Assembly: GCA_034440115.1 (NCBI GenBank)
Contig: JAWXBM010000042.1
Location: 1-64,000 of the forward strand
Length of the DNA: 64,000 nucleotides
Direction: 5' to 3'
Origin: JAWXBM01 sp034440115
GTDB lineage: Bacteria; Pseudomonadota; Gammaproteobacteria; Xanthomonadales; SZUA-36
The translations under genes and the position numbers were made by a program. The notes beneath the pieces are model-generated. The model ran no database searches and was not told the DNA's origin. It was given only the letters and a program-made list of their open reading frames with translations. This document shows, one piece after another, positions 35,188 to 43,943 of this stretch. Numbering within the stretch: position 1 is the stretch's first letter; each line of letters starts with the position of its first letter.

Positions 35188-35913
35188 ATGCAGGCGCAAA
35201 CCGGACCTCAACTGCAACCTCTGTATCGACAAGTTTATGACGCGTTGATGATCCGGATTGTGGAAGGCGATTGGCTTCCGAGTGAATCGCTGCCTTCCGA
35301 ACAAGCACTTGCTGATGAACTTAAGGTGAGTCAGGGGACCGTGCGAAAAGCGCTGGATGCACTTGTCAGTGAAAAGCTGGTAGAGCGCCGTCAAGGAAAG
35401 GGTACATTCGTGGCGGAGCACACTCAGGAACGTTCCCTCTTCCAGTTTTTCAGATTATCGCGAGAGAATGGTGAGCGTGTGGTGCCTGAAAGCACTGGCA
35501 TAAAGGTCAAGCGCCGCGCAGCGAACAAAACCGAATCGAGCAAGCTTGGCCTGGTGGCGAAATCGGAAGTTATCATTATAAGCCGGACCCGAACCATCGA
35601 TGGTAAAGCGGCAGTACTCGAAAAGATTGTAGTTTCCGCGTCGCTTTTCCCCGATCTCGACAAGCGGGAGGCTCTGCCTAATTCGCTGTATTGCCTCTAC
35701 CAGCGTGACTACGGCATTAACATCATCCGGGTCGAAGAAGCTCTCAAAGCGGACATTGCAAAAGCAGACGAGGCGGTGCGGCTGGGATTAAAGCGGGGCA
35801 GCCCACTGCTGCATATTGAACGCATTGCTGTTGGGATGGACGGTGTGCGTGCGGAGTATCGAGTTTGCCGTTGCGATACCAACAAGCTCGTTTATGCTGT
35901 CAGCCTGCGATAA
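35188..35913 (+). CDS. GntR/HutC-family transcriptional regulator (UTRA domain)
   Basis: The product has 241 residues. The winged-helix domain has QPLYRQVYDALMIRIVEGDW, LPSEQALADELKVSQGTVRKALD and VERRQGKGTFVAEH in the first 80 residues, all diagnostic of GntR proteins. The C-terminal 150 residues fit a UTRA effector-binding domain (SRTRTIDGKAAVLEK, ending RAEYRVCRCDTNKLVYAV). It is a cytoplasmic repressor responding to a small metabolite. It is divergent from the sulfolactate-type genes and followed by the kinase and aldolase genes on its own strand, so it probably regulates both arms through the repeat at 35083-35123. Confidence 0.88.
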   Translation: MQAQTGPQLQPLYRQVYDALMIRIVEGDWLPSESLPSEQALADELKVSQGTVRKALDALVSEKLVERRQGKGTFVAEHTQERSLFQFFRLSRENGERVVPESTGIKVKRRAANKTESSKLGLVAKSEVIIISRTRTIDGKAAVLEKIVVSASLFPDLDKREALPNSLYCLYQRDYGINIIRVEEALKADIAKADEAVRLGLKRGSPLLHIERIAVGMDGVRAEYRVCRCDTNKLVYAVSLR

Positions 35914-36042
35914 CAAGTGCGTGGTTGATTCGCGGAATTCTGCCAGAATGACCAGCCCTAATGCCAAAGTCGACTGTCGCGGTTTCCGGCTCTATCCCGC
36001 AGGATGCGCACTGGCTTGCTGCATGTTCAATGGCTGGCAGTC

Positions 36043-36936
36043 ATGACCGTAGTCCTGTGCGTCGGACATGCTGTTCAGGACTTTGTTTTCACATTGGATA
36101 CTCTGCCAACTCGTGCCGAAAAGCATGCTGCTTCAAGTTTGAAAAGTGTCGGCGGCGGGCCAGCCGCTTCCGCAGCGGTTGCGATTGCGCGTTTGGGAGC
36201 AAAGGCAATTTTGGTCAGCCGTCTGGGGCAGGATACGATCGGTGACCTGATCCTGGACGATTTGAGTTCGTCCGGCGTTGACACTCGTTTCATACGGCGT
36301 TTTGAGAATTGCCAATCATCGCTATCCGCCGTCATGGTTAATCAGGAAGGCGAGAGAATGATCGTCAATTACCTGGATCCTGCACTGCCGGAAGATGCTG
36401 GATGGCTGGATGGCATGCTACCGCAGAAAGTGGATGCCGTACTTGCTGACAGCCGCTGGCCACAGGCGGCAGTGTCATTGCTTGCTCAGGCCAAAGAGGC
36501 CTGCTTGCCTGCTGTACTGGATGCGGATCAACTGGGGCGGCTTGACCGAAAGACGCTAGGCGCAGCGACGCATGCTGCCTTTTCCGCGGAAGGGCTGGCA
36601 GAATTTGCGGGCCATCGGGTGTTCGACAGGGCCTTGAGCGAATTGTCGGCGGAACTCGGTATTTGGTGTTGCGTCACTTTGGGAAAGGACGGCGTTATGT
36701 ACACCGAAAAAGGACGCGTCGAGCAATTCCCTTCTTTCGCGGTCGAGGCCATTGACACCTTGGGGGCCGGTGACATCTGGCATGGATGTTTTGCCTGTGC
36801 ACTGGCCGAAGGCCAGCCGGCGCCGGATGCCATCCGATTTGCCTCTGCGGCGGCTGCCATCAAGGTCACCCGATCCGGCGGGCGTTCAGGCGCACCCACG
36901 AGGGATGAGGTCGAACATTTTCTTTTACATCATTGA
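36043..36936 (+). CDS. PfkB-family sugar kinase
   Basis: The product has 297 residues from the ATG at 36043; the upstream ATG at 36004 adds residues before the first beta strand (TVVLCVGHAVQDFVF) and is unlikely. It has the ribokinase-family glycine pair SVGGGPAASAAVAIARLGA near residue 36 and the C-terminal signature DTLGAGDIWHGCFA with the catalytic aspartate. It is an ATP-dependent kinase of a sugar or keto-sugar. The LacD/YihT-like aldolase gene follows at once, so its product is probably the aldolase substrate: sulfofructose phosphate, tagatose or fructose phosphate, or a 2-keto-3-deoxy acid phosphate. A YihV-like role is possible given the sulfolactate genes. Confidence 0.8.
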   Translation: MTVVLCVGHAVQDFVFTLDTLPTRAEKHAASSLKSVGGGPAASAAVAIARLGAKAILVSRLGQDTIGDLILDDLSSSGVDTRFIRRFENCQSSLSAVMVNQEGERMIVNYLDPALPEDAGWLDGMLPQKVDAVLADSRWPQAAVSLLAQAKEACLPAVLDADQLGRLDRKTLGAATHAAFSAEGLAEFAGHRVFDRALSELSAELGIWCCVTLGKDGVMYTEKGRVEQFPSFAVEAIDTLGAGDIWHGCFACALAEGQPAPDAIRFASAAAAIKVTRSGGRSGAPTRDEVEHFLLHH

Positions 36937-36953
36937 CGGAACAGGTTTGGGAA

Positions 36954-37985
36954 ATGGAACTATCTGCTGGAAAAGTTTGGAGCATGCGCCGCATGGCAGA
37001 CGCAAACGGGCGATTCAAAATGACGGCCGTCGATCAGCGGCCGCCCATCAAGAACTTTATAAAAGAACAACGCAAAACCGATGAAGCGCCGTGGACGGAC
37101 GTAGCCGGAATCAAGCGTCTGTTCATCGAGGAATTGCAAAACGAATCTTCGGCTATGTTACTGGACCCGCACTATGCTTATCCAGGCGGCGTGTCTGTTT
37201 ACAATCCCGCCAAGGGCCTGATACTGACACTGGAGGATTCAAACTTCATCGAGACGGCAGAAGGTCGTCTGTCGGCGGAAATCGATGATTGGTCCGTGGA
37301 AAAGATTAAACGGGTCGGTGGAGACGGAGTAAAGCTTCTTTGCTGGTACCGTCCCGATGCAGAGCCGGAATTGTGCCGCAAACAGCAGGACTTTACCCAG
37401 CGCGTGGGCGAAGCCTGTGCAAAATACGATGTAGCCTTTGTTTTTGAGTTGTTGGTTTATCCGCTATTAAAGGATGAAGGAAAGGCCGCTGAACTCAAAT
37501 TGAGAAAACCTGATTGGGTTGTTGCTAGCGTGCGGACGTTCGCAGATGATAAATTTGGTGTTGATGTATTCAAGCTCGAAAGTCCCATGCCAGTTGAACA
37601 TGTGCCCGGCGTGGGCAGGGGCGAGTGGAGACAGGCTCAGCAAATTTTTGATGCGGTTGGTGCTGCTGCCGGGCGACCGTGGGTCATGCTCTCGGCCGGC
37701 GCCGGCAAAGAGGAATTCCTGAAAATTATGGGCCATGCATATGAGGCAGGTGCGTCAGGATATCTCGCTGGGCGGGCCATTTGGTGGAATGCTTTTCAGC
37801 ATTTTCCTGATATAGATCGGGTCCGCACGATCCTGAGGGATGAAGCCGTGACCTACATGAAGACCCTGAATCACCTGACCGACAGCAAAGCCCTGCCATG
37901 GCACATGCATGATTGTTTCAACCGAAAAGGGATGAGTTTTTCACCAGCAGACTCGACCTTCCGGCACCGTTATTCTGCGTTCTAG
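36954..37985 (+). CDS. Class I aldolase, LacD/YihT (tagatose-bisphosphate or sulfofructose-phosphate) type
   Basis: The product has 343 residues from the ATG at 36954, with CAGG upstream; a TTG at 36933 overlapping the kinase stop is possible. It matches the LacD/YihT family: KMTAVDQRPPIKNF, SAMLLDPHYAYP, DGVKLLCWY, then FGVDVFKLESP holding the Schiff-base lysine, RPWVMLSAGAG, and GASGYLAGRAIWW. The family cleaves tagatose 1,6-bisphosphate or 6-deoxy-6-sulfofructose 1-phosphate to dihydroxyacetone phosphate and a C3 aldehyde. If the sulfolactate genes are correct, that aldehyde would be sulfolactaldehyde. It is the last gene of the gntR-kinase-aldolase unit. Confidence 0.75.
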   Translation: MELSAGKVWSMRRMADANGRFKMTAVDQRPPIKNFIKEQRKTDEAPWTDVAGIKRLFIEELQNESSAMLLDPHYAYPGGVSVYNPAKGLILTLEDSNFIETAEGRLSAEIDDWSVEKIKRVGGDGVKLLCWYRPDAEPELCRKQQDFTQRVGEACAKYDVAFVFELLVYPLLKDEGKAAELKLRKPDWVVASVRTFADDKFGVDVFKLESPMPVEHVPGVGRGEWRQAQQIFDAVGAAAGRPWVMLSAGAGKEEFLKIMGHAYEAGASGYLAGRAIWWNAFQHFPDIDRVRTILRDEAVTYMKTLNHLTDSKALPWHMHDCFNRKGMSFSPADSTFRHRYSAF

Positions 37986-38012
37986 CACTGACTGGCATTC
38001 ATGCCCCGGAGG

Positions 38013-38037
38013 CTGACCGCTACACTCTAGTGGTCAG
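38013..38037. terminator. Hairpin between aldolase and sulfatase genes
   Basis: CTGACCGCTA and TAGTGGTCAG pair over ten positions with one G-T wobble around a CACTC loop. It overlaps the stop codon of the converging sulfatase gene. There is no clear T tract, so this is a probable bidirectional terminator. Confidence 0.4.
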
Positions 38038-39503
38038 TTGTTGGTAACCAGGTCCAATTGTGACGGCGGCGGTGTGAATGAAGCTACATGTTCATCCCGG
38101 ATCTTTATCAATTCATTCACGATCTCCGGATGTTGGTCCGCCACATCGTATTGCTCGGAAGGGTCGACCAGGAGGTCAAAGAGCAGTGGCGGTTCGTGAA
38201 CTACCGGTGCATCCGACGGGGATAGTGGGTCTGAGGTTTTGAAATGTAGCTTGTAGCGACCGTGCCTAATACCGACGACTTCTTGGAATCGATAGTAGAA
38301 CATAACCTGCCGAGGGCCCTTGGCGTTTTTCAGAAGCACGGCTGAAAGATCGTAGCCGTCCAGTACGCGATCTTTGGGAAGGCTGGCTCCAATTAGTGCG
38401 GCAAAGGTCGGCAGCAAGTCCAGAGTCGATCCCATTTCGGTCACGACTTCTGATTTAACCTTGCCGGGCCACCAGAAGATAGTCGGTTCGCGCATGCCGC
38501 CCTCCCAGGTCGTGCCTTTGGCGCCACGCAACATACCTGCCGATCCACCATATTGATTCATAACCATCCACGGACCATTGTCGGATGTGAAGATCACCAG
38601 GGTATTCTCCGCAATGCCGCTTTTTTTCAAAGCATCGATGACTTGACCGACACTCCAGTCCAGTTCCTCCACGGCATCACCGTAAATGCCGCGAAGGCTT
38701 TTGCCCCTGAATGCCGGTGATGCAAACACGGGCACATGAGGCATATTGTGGGCAAGGTAGAGAAAAAATGGTTTGCTCCGGTTATTTTTGATAAATCGCA
38801 CCGCTTCTTCAGTGTATTGGCGGGTGATTGTCTCTTGATCCGCCGGTTGCTGAATGATTTCCTCGTTGCGCATCAGCGGTACATTCCAATGCTTGGCCTG
38901 TGGGTGCTCGAACATGTCGACATGTTCGGGCAATACCTCGCGTGAACGATACAGGGTCGGGGCCATATCGTTGCTGAAAGGAATGCCAAAGTAGTAATCG
39001 AAGCCCTGGTTCGTTGGCAGGAATTTTGGCAGATGACCAAGGTGCCACTTGCCAATGGCGGCAGTGGCGTAACCATTGTCCTTAAGAAGTTCCGCGATGG
39101 TGTATTCTTCCGGCGGCAATCCGCCCAAAGAGTTCGTGTTGAATGTCCATCTTGCAGGGTCGGTGGGCGCTGTGCCGTTGCGGGCCGGTAGTCTACCGCT
39201 CATCAGTGCAGCACGACTTGCCGAGCAACTCGGAGATGCCACATAGAAATTCGTCCACTTCAATCCTTCCGTTGCAATCTGGTCGAGTTGTGGTGTCTTG
39301 ATTGTAGGATGGCCGAACGAGCCCAGATCGCCATAACCCAAGTCGTCGGCTAATATGATCACAATATTGGGTTTTTGTGCAGATGTTGCTGCTAAAGCTT
39401 CAGTGGCAATACATGTACATAGCCAAACTGCTACCAGCCAATATGGGACGACAAAATTGCACAAGCTCTCCCAGACCTTGTTTTCGAATTGAGCCGCAGA
39501 CAT
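38034..39503 (-). CDS. Exported formylglycine-dependent sulfatase (S1 family)
   Basis: The product has 489 residues, with GAGGAG eight bases before the ATG. A Sec signal ends near residue 40 (EALAATSAQ). The metal-binding opening is PNIVIILADDLGYGDLG, and the modification site CSASRAALMSGR (Cys93) is the C-x-A-S-R form converted to formylglycine. GKWHLGH and FTSDNGPW carry further active-site residues. It hydrolyses sulfate esters in the periplasm or outside the cell. It is the last gene of the sugar ABC transporter operon, which supports a sulfated saccharide substrate. No formylglycine-generating enzyme gene is in the window. Confidence 0.88.
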   Translation of the reverse strand: MSAAQFENKVWESLCNFVVPYWLVAVWLCTCIATEALAATSAQKPNIVIILADDLGYGDLGSFGHPTIKTPQLDQIATEGLKWTNFYVASPSCSASRAALMSGRLPARNGTAPTDPARWTFNTNSLGGLPPEEYTIAELLKDNGYATAAIGKWHLGHLPKFLPTNQGFDYYFGIPFSNDMAPTLYRSREVLPEHVDMFEHPQAKHWNVPLMRNEEIIQQPADQETITRQYTEEAVRFIKNNRSKPFFLYLAHNMPHVPVFASPAFRGKSLRGIYGDAVEELDWSVGQVIDALKKSGIAENTLVIFTSDNGPWMVMNQYGGSAGMLRGAKGTTWEGGMREPTIFWWPGKVKSEVVTEMGSTLDLLPTFAALIGASLPKDRVLDGYDLSAVLLKNAKGPRQVMFYYRFQEVVGIRHGRYKLHFKTSDPLSPSDAPVVHEPPLLFDLLVDPSEQYDVADQHPEIVNELIKIRDEHVASFTPPPSQLDLVTNN

Positions 39504-39535
39504 TACTTTGCTCCTCTATCAATTACGGAATGGGG

Positions 39536-40456
39536 CTAGGTCGATACGGGTAAAGCACGATACCAGTCTCGAATCTTCCGGAACCCCACGAGATGGAGGT
39601 TCTGTGCGCGCAACCAGTCCAGGAAGTTAGCACTTCCAAACAGCGCATACTCATCGGTACGCCAGTGCGCACGGGGCGGAATGATGGTCTCGATGTCGCC
39701 CGGTGCATTGCAATGAAATGCCAGAAAACTCAGCCCGACAGGGACCGACTGGATCAGGTCCTTATAAGCGCTTTCGCACTGTTCAGCACTAACCCCGAGG
39801 GTTTGGCTGAAAAAATCGAGCACGGGCATGTTCCGTGAACACAGTTCCTCGAGTATCGGATCATAGAGCCTTGCATCAATTTCTCCCGTATTGTTAAGCG
39901 CGGACAAGTACTGCTCCATAACTCGCGGTAAAACAGCGGGCAAACGATATTCCTGCGCGAGTTTCAAGTAAATCTCCATCAGCTCCGGCATCAAGGCCGC
40001 ACCCATGTGCGCATCGATGTGGGTCATGTCCACTCCGGCTGCAATCGCGGTATCGATCTGTGCTCGCATTTCACTCTCTGCTGCTTCGGGAACGAGGTGG
40101 TCGCGCAGCAACTTCACGTTCCGCCACATGTAGCCGTCATCATCGATCAGCCCTGAATGCCTCGATGTCGTTGATAATGGTCGCCACCGGTAGCCCGACC
40201 ACTCGCTGGTCAAGGTCAGATGTACACCCATATCCAGTGTCGGATCCGACTGGCATTGCAGGGCGAGTTCGCGAAACCAGGGACACGGGACCATTACCGA
40301 TCCGCAGGTAATGAATCCATGGTTTGCCAAATCGAAAAATGCCTTGTTTGCTCCGTGGCACATGCCGACATCGTCAATATGTGCGATGACGATCCGTGCA
40401 TCGTCAGCCAGACCCAATGATCGCGCCAGATGTCTTACTTGCGAATAATTCTTCAT
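39536..40456 (-). CDS. ChbG/YdjC-family carbohydrate deacetylase
   Basis: The product has 306 residues. It carries the YdjC metal-site pattern: VIAHIDDVGMCHGAN near residue 23 (family NADD-type motif), MGVHLTLTSEW, and MTHIDAHMG (about residue 133). ChbG removes the acetyl group from N-acetylglucosamine units of phosphorylated or free chito-oligosaccharides in the cytoplasm. No signal peptide is seen. Its place in an operon with a NagB-like deaminase, sugar importer and sulfatase suggests deacetylation of an imported amino sugar. Confidence 0.8.
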   Translation of the reverse strand: MKNYSQVRHLARSLGLADDARIVIAHIDDVGMCHGANKAFFDLANHGFITCGSVMVPCPWFRELALQCQSDPTLDMGVHLTLTSEWSGYRWRPLSTTSRHSGLIDDDGYMWRNVKLLRDHLVPEAAESEMRAQIDTAIAAGVDMTHIDAHMGAALMPELMEIYLKLAQEYRLPAVLPRVMEQYLSALNNTGEIDARLYDPILEELCSRNMPVLDFFSQTLGVSAEQCESAYKDLIQSVPVGLSFLAFHCNAPGDIETIIPPRAHWRTDEYALFGSANFLDWLRAQNLHLVGFRKIRDWYRALPVST

Positions 40457-40462
40457 GCTGCT

Positions 40463-40864
40463 CTATTGTCCTTTCGTATCATTTTCAGCGAAGCTCAGCG
40501 GTGTTTCGATGTTGAGATTCTGGCCCTTGAAATACATGCGAAATTCCACCCGCGGTGTTTCTCCCATCCCATCTTTCGCCGCCTGCAGCCAAATATGATG
40601 TGAGTTGTGATGGGTGAAAGTAAATTGTCCCTGCTCATTGGTCATGGCCCTGCTGCCCAACACGGTGACGAGAAGCTCCTTGTTTAACAGTGTGACCGTC
40701 GCCCCACCAACGGGTTTACCGTCGGCCGCCACGACCCGGCCCTTGATGATTCCGTCGTCATTGAATGAAACAATGGTGTTCCAGCCGGCCGTGATAATCA
40801 GAAAGACGCCGAAAGTGATGGCAAAGCGATTGCAAAACAGGGTGTAGAGTGCCGAATGCAACAT
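40463..40864 (-). CDS. Small membrane-anchored protein with carboxypeptidase regulatory-like domain
   Basis: The product has 133 residues. One N-terminal membrane helix (residues about 13-33, FAITFGVFLIITAGWNTIVSF) is followed by a beta-sandwich segment IIKGRVVAADGKPVGGATVTLLN and MTNEQGQFTF, the pattern of CarboxypepD_reg/Ig-like accessory domains. Its start shares one base with the stop of the upstream permease (TGATG), so it is translationally coupled to the transporter. It may assist the binding protein or bind a glycan; no function is established. Confidence 0.65.
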   Translation of the reverse strand: MLHSALYTLFCNRFAITFGVFLIITAGWNTIVSFNDDGIIKGRVVAADGKPVGGATVTLLNKELLVTVLGSRAMTNEQGQFTFTHHNSHHIWLQAAKDGMGETPRVEFRMYFKGQNLNIETPLSFAENDTKGQ

Positions 40865-41676
40865 CAGCCTTTCGTGGCCCCGGTAGTCAAGCCTTGTATG
40901 AATTGTTTTTGTGCCAGCAGGAAGATAACGAGGCCCGGAATCAACACCATGATGCAGAACGCGTACAACGCGCCGGAGGTGTCTTCAACAACAGACAGGA
41001 AATTCGCCAGTCCCAGGGGCAGCGTTTGCATGTTATCGTCGCGGAGGATGATCAATGGCCAGAGAAAGCTGTTCCATGACCAGGTGAACGCGAGAACCAC
41101 ATTGGTTGCAATCGCGGACTGTGAAAGTGGCAGCATGATGCGAAAAATGATTTGCCACTCCGGCACCCCGTCAATTCGCGCCGAATCTATCAGGGATCTG
41201 GGCACTGCGGCAAAGCTGGCCTTGAACATGAAAATGCAGACGATGGTGGACATTAAAGGAAGTGCCATGCCGAGGTGCGAATTCAAAAGCCCCAATTCTT
41301 TGGTGAGCAGATACGCCGGCACGACAGTCGCCTGATACGGCACCATCATGCAACTGAGCAGCAGAAGAATTACAACCCGCTTGCCTTTAAAGTCCATAGT
41401 CAGTGCATACCCCGCCATGGCGTTAAAAATGATATTGGCGACGATGACGATGGCTGAAACCACAACACTATTGAGCAAATAACGTACAAAAGGGATCGAA
41501 TACCAAGCGTCAACGTAATAGAAGATATGGGGATTATCGGGCAGCAGAGCTGGAGGATAGGAAAACAGGTTCTCACCGGTCAGGCTGGTTTTCAGCAACC
41601 AATAAAACGGCACCAACATCACCAGGCAGGTGGTGCTGAGTAACAGGTGGGTCGCCCAAAGCGAATGACGTCGCAT
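40864..41676 (-). CDS. Sugar ABC transporter permease (MalG-like)
   Basis: The product has 270 residues with six predicted helices. The coupling loop ALPLMSTIVCIFMFKASFAAVPRSLIDSARIDG (about residues 133-165) has the EAA-type pattern, and the following LAFTWSWNSFLWPLII is typical of the CUT1 family. It forms the channel with the permease encoded just upstream, whose stop lies about 11 bp before this start with GAGG between. CUT1 systems import oligosaccharides and glycosides. Confidence 0.88.
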   Translation of the reverse strand: MRRHSLWATHLLLSTTCLVMLVPFYWLLKTSLTGENLFSYPPALLPDNPHIFYYVDAWYSIPFVRYLLNSVVVSAIVIVANIIFNAMAGYALTMDFKGKRVVILLLLSCMMVPYQATVVPAYLLTKELGLLNSHLGMALPLMSTIVCIFMFKASFAAVPRSLIDSARIDGVPEWQIIFRIMLPLSQSAIATNVVLAFTWSWNSFLWPLIILRDDNMQTLPLGLANFLSVVEDTSGALYAFCIMVLIPGLVIFLLAQKQFIQGLTTGATKG

Positions 41677-41687
41677 CTCGTCCTCGA

Positions 41688-42599
41688 TCAGTTGGTTTCG
41701 ACTGCCCCGGCATTTCCGCCGGACATTCGATTGACAAGCCAGGTTAAGGCAAGGAAAAGGCTGAAATTGATGACGGTAATTGCCGCCGCGTAGTCAAACC
41801 GCGCCAAAGTGAACGCAGTCTTGTAGATGTAAGTTATGAGTAATTCCGTTGCGTGACCCGGGCCACCACCGGTCATGACATAGACAAGGTCAAAAGCGTT
41901 GAATGAGTTGATGATTCCGATGATGAGACAAAGGAAAATCGAAGGGCGGAGAAGTGGAAATGTGATCAGCCAGAATTGTTGCCATGAGTTTGCTCCGTCG
42001 ATCTTCGCTGCCTGGTAAATGCTGGGAGGAATATTCTGTAATCCCGTCAATATAATGATCATGTACAAGCCAACGACTTGCCAGATCGAAACCAGGACAA
42101 TCGAAGGTAGTGCCAGGTTAAAATCTTCCAGGAAGGGCTGGCTGTGATCGATGAGGCCGATGTACATCAGGAAATAGTTGATCAATCCTGTTTTTTCGCT
42201 GAAAAGCCAGAGCCAGATGACGCCAGTGGCCACTGTCATGACAGGAAAAGACATAAAAATGATGGTTCGATAAATGTTGCGCCCGAAAATGGGCCTGTTC
42301 ACCAGTAAAGCAATCATCAGCCCGAGGGCGATGCCGATCGGAGAGCCGACCATGAACAACAAGGTGTTCCAAAGGCTTTGCCGGAACACATCATCGTACA
42401 GAAACAACTCTTTATAGTGATACAAGCCGGCAAATCGTGGGGGCTTGTACATGGACCAGAATTGCAAGGACAGAACGCCATTCCAGGCCAGGGGAAGAAT
42501 TCGGTATAGCAGAAAAACAGCCAGAGAGGGAAACAACAGAAACCATATCAGCGTACTTTCACGCAGGCGTTTGTTGCCGATTCCAAACTTCACTGTCAT
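41688..42599 (-). CDS. Sugar ABC transporter permease (MalF-like)
   Basis: The product has 303 residues with six predicted helices. It has the CUT1 coupling loop (IPPSIYQAAKIDGANSWQQF at about residues 190-209) and FDLVYVMTGGGPGHATELL, a near-invariant segment of MalF/UgpA-type permeases. Its start overlaps the binding-protein stop (ATGA). It works with the MalG-like partner and the MsmK-like ATPase in the same operon. Confidence 0.88.
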   Translation of the reverse strand: MTVKFGIGNKRLRESTLIWFLLFPSLAVFLLYRILPLAWNGVLSLQFWSMYKPPRFAGLYHYKELFLYDDVFRQSLWNTLLFMVGSPIGIALGLMIALLVNRPIFGRNIYRTIIFMSFPVMTVATGVIWLWLFSEKTGLINYFLMYIGLIDHSQPFLEDFNLALPSIVLVSIWQVVGLYMIIILTGLQNIPPSIYQAAKIDGANSWQQFWLITFPLLRPSIFLCLIIGIINSFNAFDLVYVMTGGGPGHATELLITYIYKTAFTLARFDYAAAITVINFSLFLALTWLVNRMSGGNAGAVETN

Positions 42600-43915
42600 T
42601 GCCCTCCGCTCACTGAAGACTGTGATTGGGCCGTACGATCATCGCGACTGAGGATGTGATTGACCTTCTTTTCCGCCCTGCTGAGCGCATCGGCTGCGCT
42701 CTTGTGATTGAGCAAGGCACTCTGTAATTCCGGATAAAGCGCCTCCTTGATCTCCGCGTCGTTAGCCAACGGCCAGTTGCCCACCAGCGTATTCAGGTGT
42801 TCCTGCTGGGTTCTCAGAAGCGGGACGACAATCGGCTTGGTCTGGCTGAAATAGTCGAGGATTTTCTCGTTGACAAATCTGTCGCCGGTCAGATTGTTCA
42901 GGCTGATTCCGAGCGAGTAGGCTCCTTCACCTGAGGTTGCGATTTTGATGAAATCCCAGGCAGCTTGCGGGTACTTGCTGTCGGCTGAAATATGCAGTGC
43001 GTGTGCATTTGGTGTCGACCAGTTACCGGGCATCTGAGCGAAGCCAATGGTATTTTCGTTGATCCAGGATGTATTGCTCAACATCCACAACAAGGCAGTG
43101 GAGTGAGCCTGCAACATACCGATCTGGCCAGCGGCAAACATACTGTTGGGCTCCACCCAGCGGCCCGTCCAACTTATATTGCTGATGGCACCGTCCTTTG
43201 TTGCCTTGGCCAAGCGCTCGATCAGGGCAATAGCTTTGGGTGTGTTGAACGCTGCATGTCTCAAGTCGGGGGTCACCAGGTCGATTCCGTTCATGGCAAA
43301 AAGCGGCCAGTACAGCCAGTCAAAGTTGAGCGTCATGAAGCCCGACTTTTCACCTTTGGTCATCTTGTAGGCGTATTCCATTAACTGGTCGAAGGAATTC
43401 GGAGGGCTGGTAATGCCCGCTTCCTGAAACATAAGCTTGTTGTAAAACAGCAGCGTTTTGGTGAAGTACAACGGGATCCCGTAGTTTTGGCCTTCATAAA
43501 TCCAGGATTGCAGCAATTCGGGGTAAAAGTTGGCGGTAAATTCCGCATCTTTTTCTAAAAATGGTGTTAAGTCCAGCAACCCGCCCTGCGAAGCATACTG
43601 CAACCAGGCACCACCCTGCGTATCGATAATGTCCGGTGCCGTTCCGGAAATTACCTGTGTGTGATAAAAGGCCCCCCAGTTGCTTCCTTTTCTGTCGATT
43701 TGCTCCACTTCGATGTCCGGGTGAAGCTTGTGAAATTCCGCAACCCACCGACTAAACCCATCCTTGTAATGCGGCATATTGAAAGTCAGAACGACTATTT
43801 TGTTTTGCACTGGCTCAGATTCGTTGCTGCATCCAGACAGGGCCAAAAGCGTAGAAATCAGCGCTGCGATAACCGTGAAGGCGGCTGACGCGCGAAATGG
43901 CATTGGGTTTTGCAT
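42596..43915 (-). CDS. Sugar ABC transporter solute-binding lipoprotein
   Basis: The product has about 439 residues from the ATG at 43915; 43903 is also possible, and the ORF start at 43978 would overlap the deaminase gene. The signal ends in the lipobox LSGC, so it is probably a lipoprotein. The body is SBP family 1 (UgpB-like): VVLTFNMPHYKDGFSRWV, FHKLHPDIEVEQID, GTAPDIIDTQGGAW, and YGIPLYFTKTLLFYNKLMF near the middle. It delivers a glycoside to the two permeases. No ligand can be named. Confidence 0.85.
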   Translation of the reverse strand: MQNPMPFRASAAFTVIAALISTLLALSGCSNESEPVQNKIVVLTFNMPHYKDGFSRWVAEFHKLHPDIEVEQIDRKGSNWGAFYHTQVISGTAPDIIDTQGGAWLQYASQGGLLDLTPFLEKDAEFTANFYPELLQSWIYEGQNYGIPLYFTKTLLFYNKLMFQEAGITSPPNSFDQLMEYAYKMTKGEKSGFMTLNFDWLYWPLFAMNGIDLVTPDLRHAAFNTPKAIALIERLAKATKDGAISNISWTGRWVEPNSMFAAGQIGMLQAHSTALLWMLSNTSWINENTIGFAQMPGNWSTPNAHALHISADSKYPQAAWDFIKIATSGEGAYSLGISLNNLTGDRFVNEKILDYFSQTKPIVVPLLRTQQEHLNTLVGNWPLANDAEIKEALYPELQSALLNHKSAADALSRAEKKVNHILSRDDRTAQSQSSVSGGQ

Positions 43916-43943
43916 CCTAATCAAGAATCTTTGATGAAGGCGC

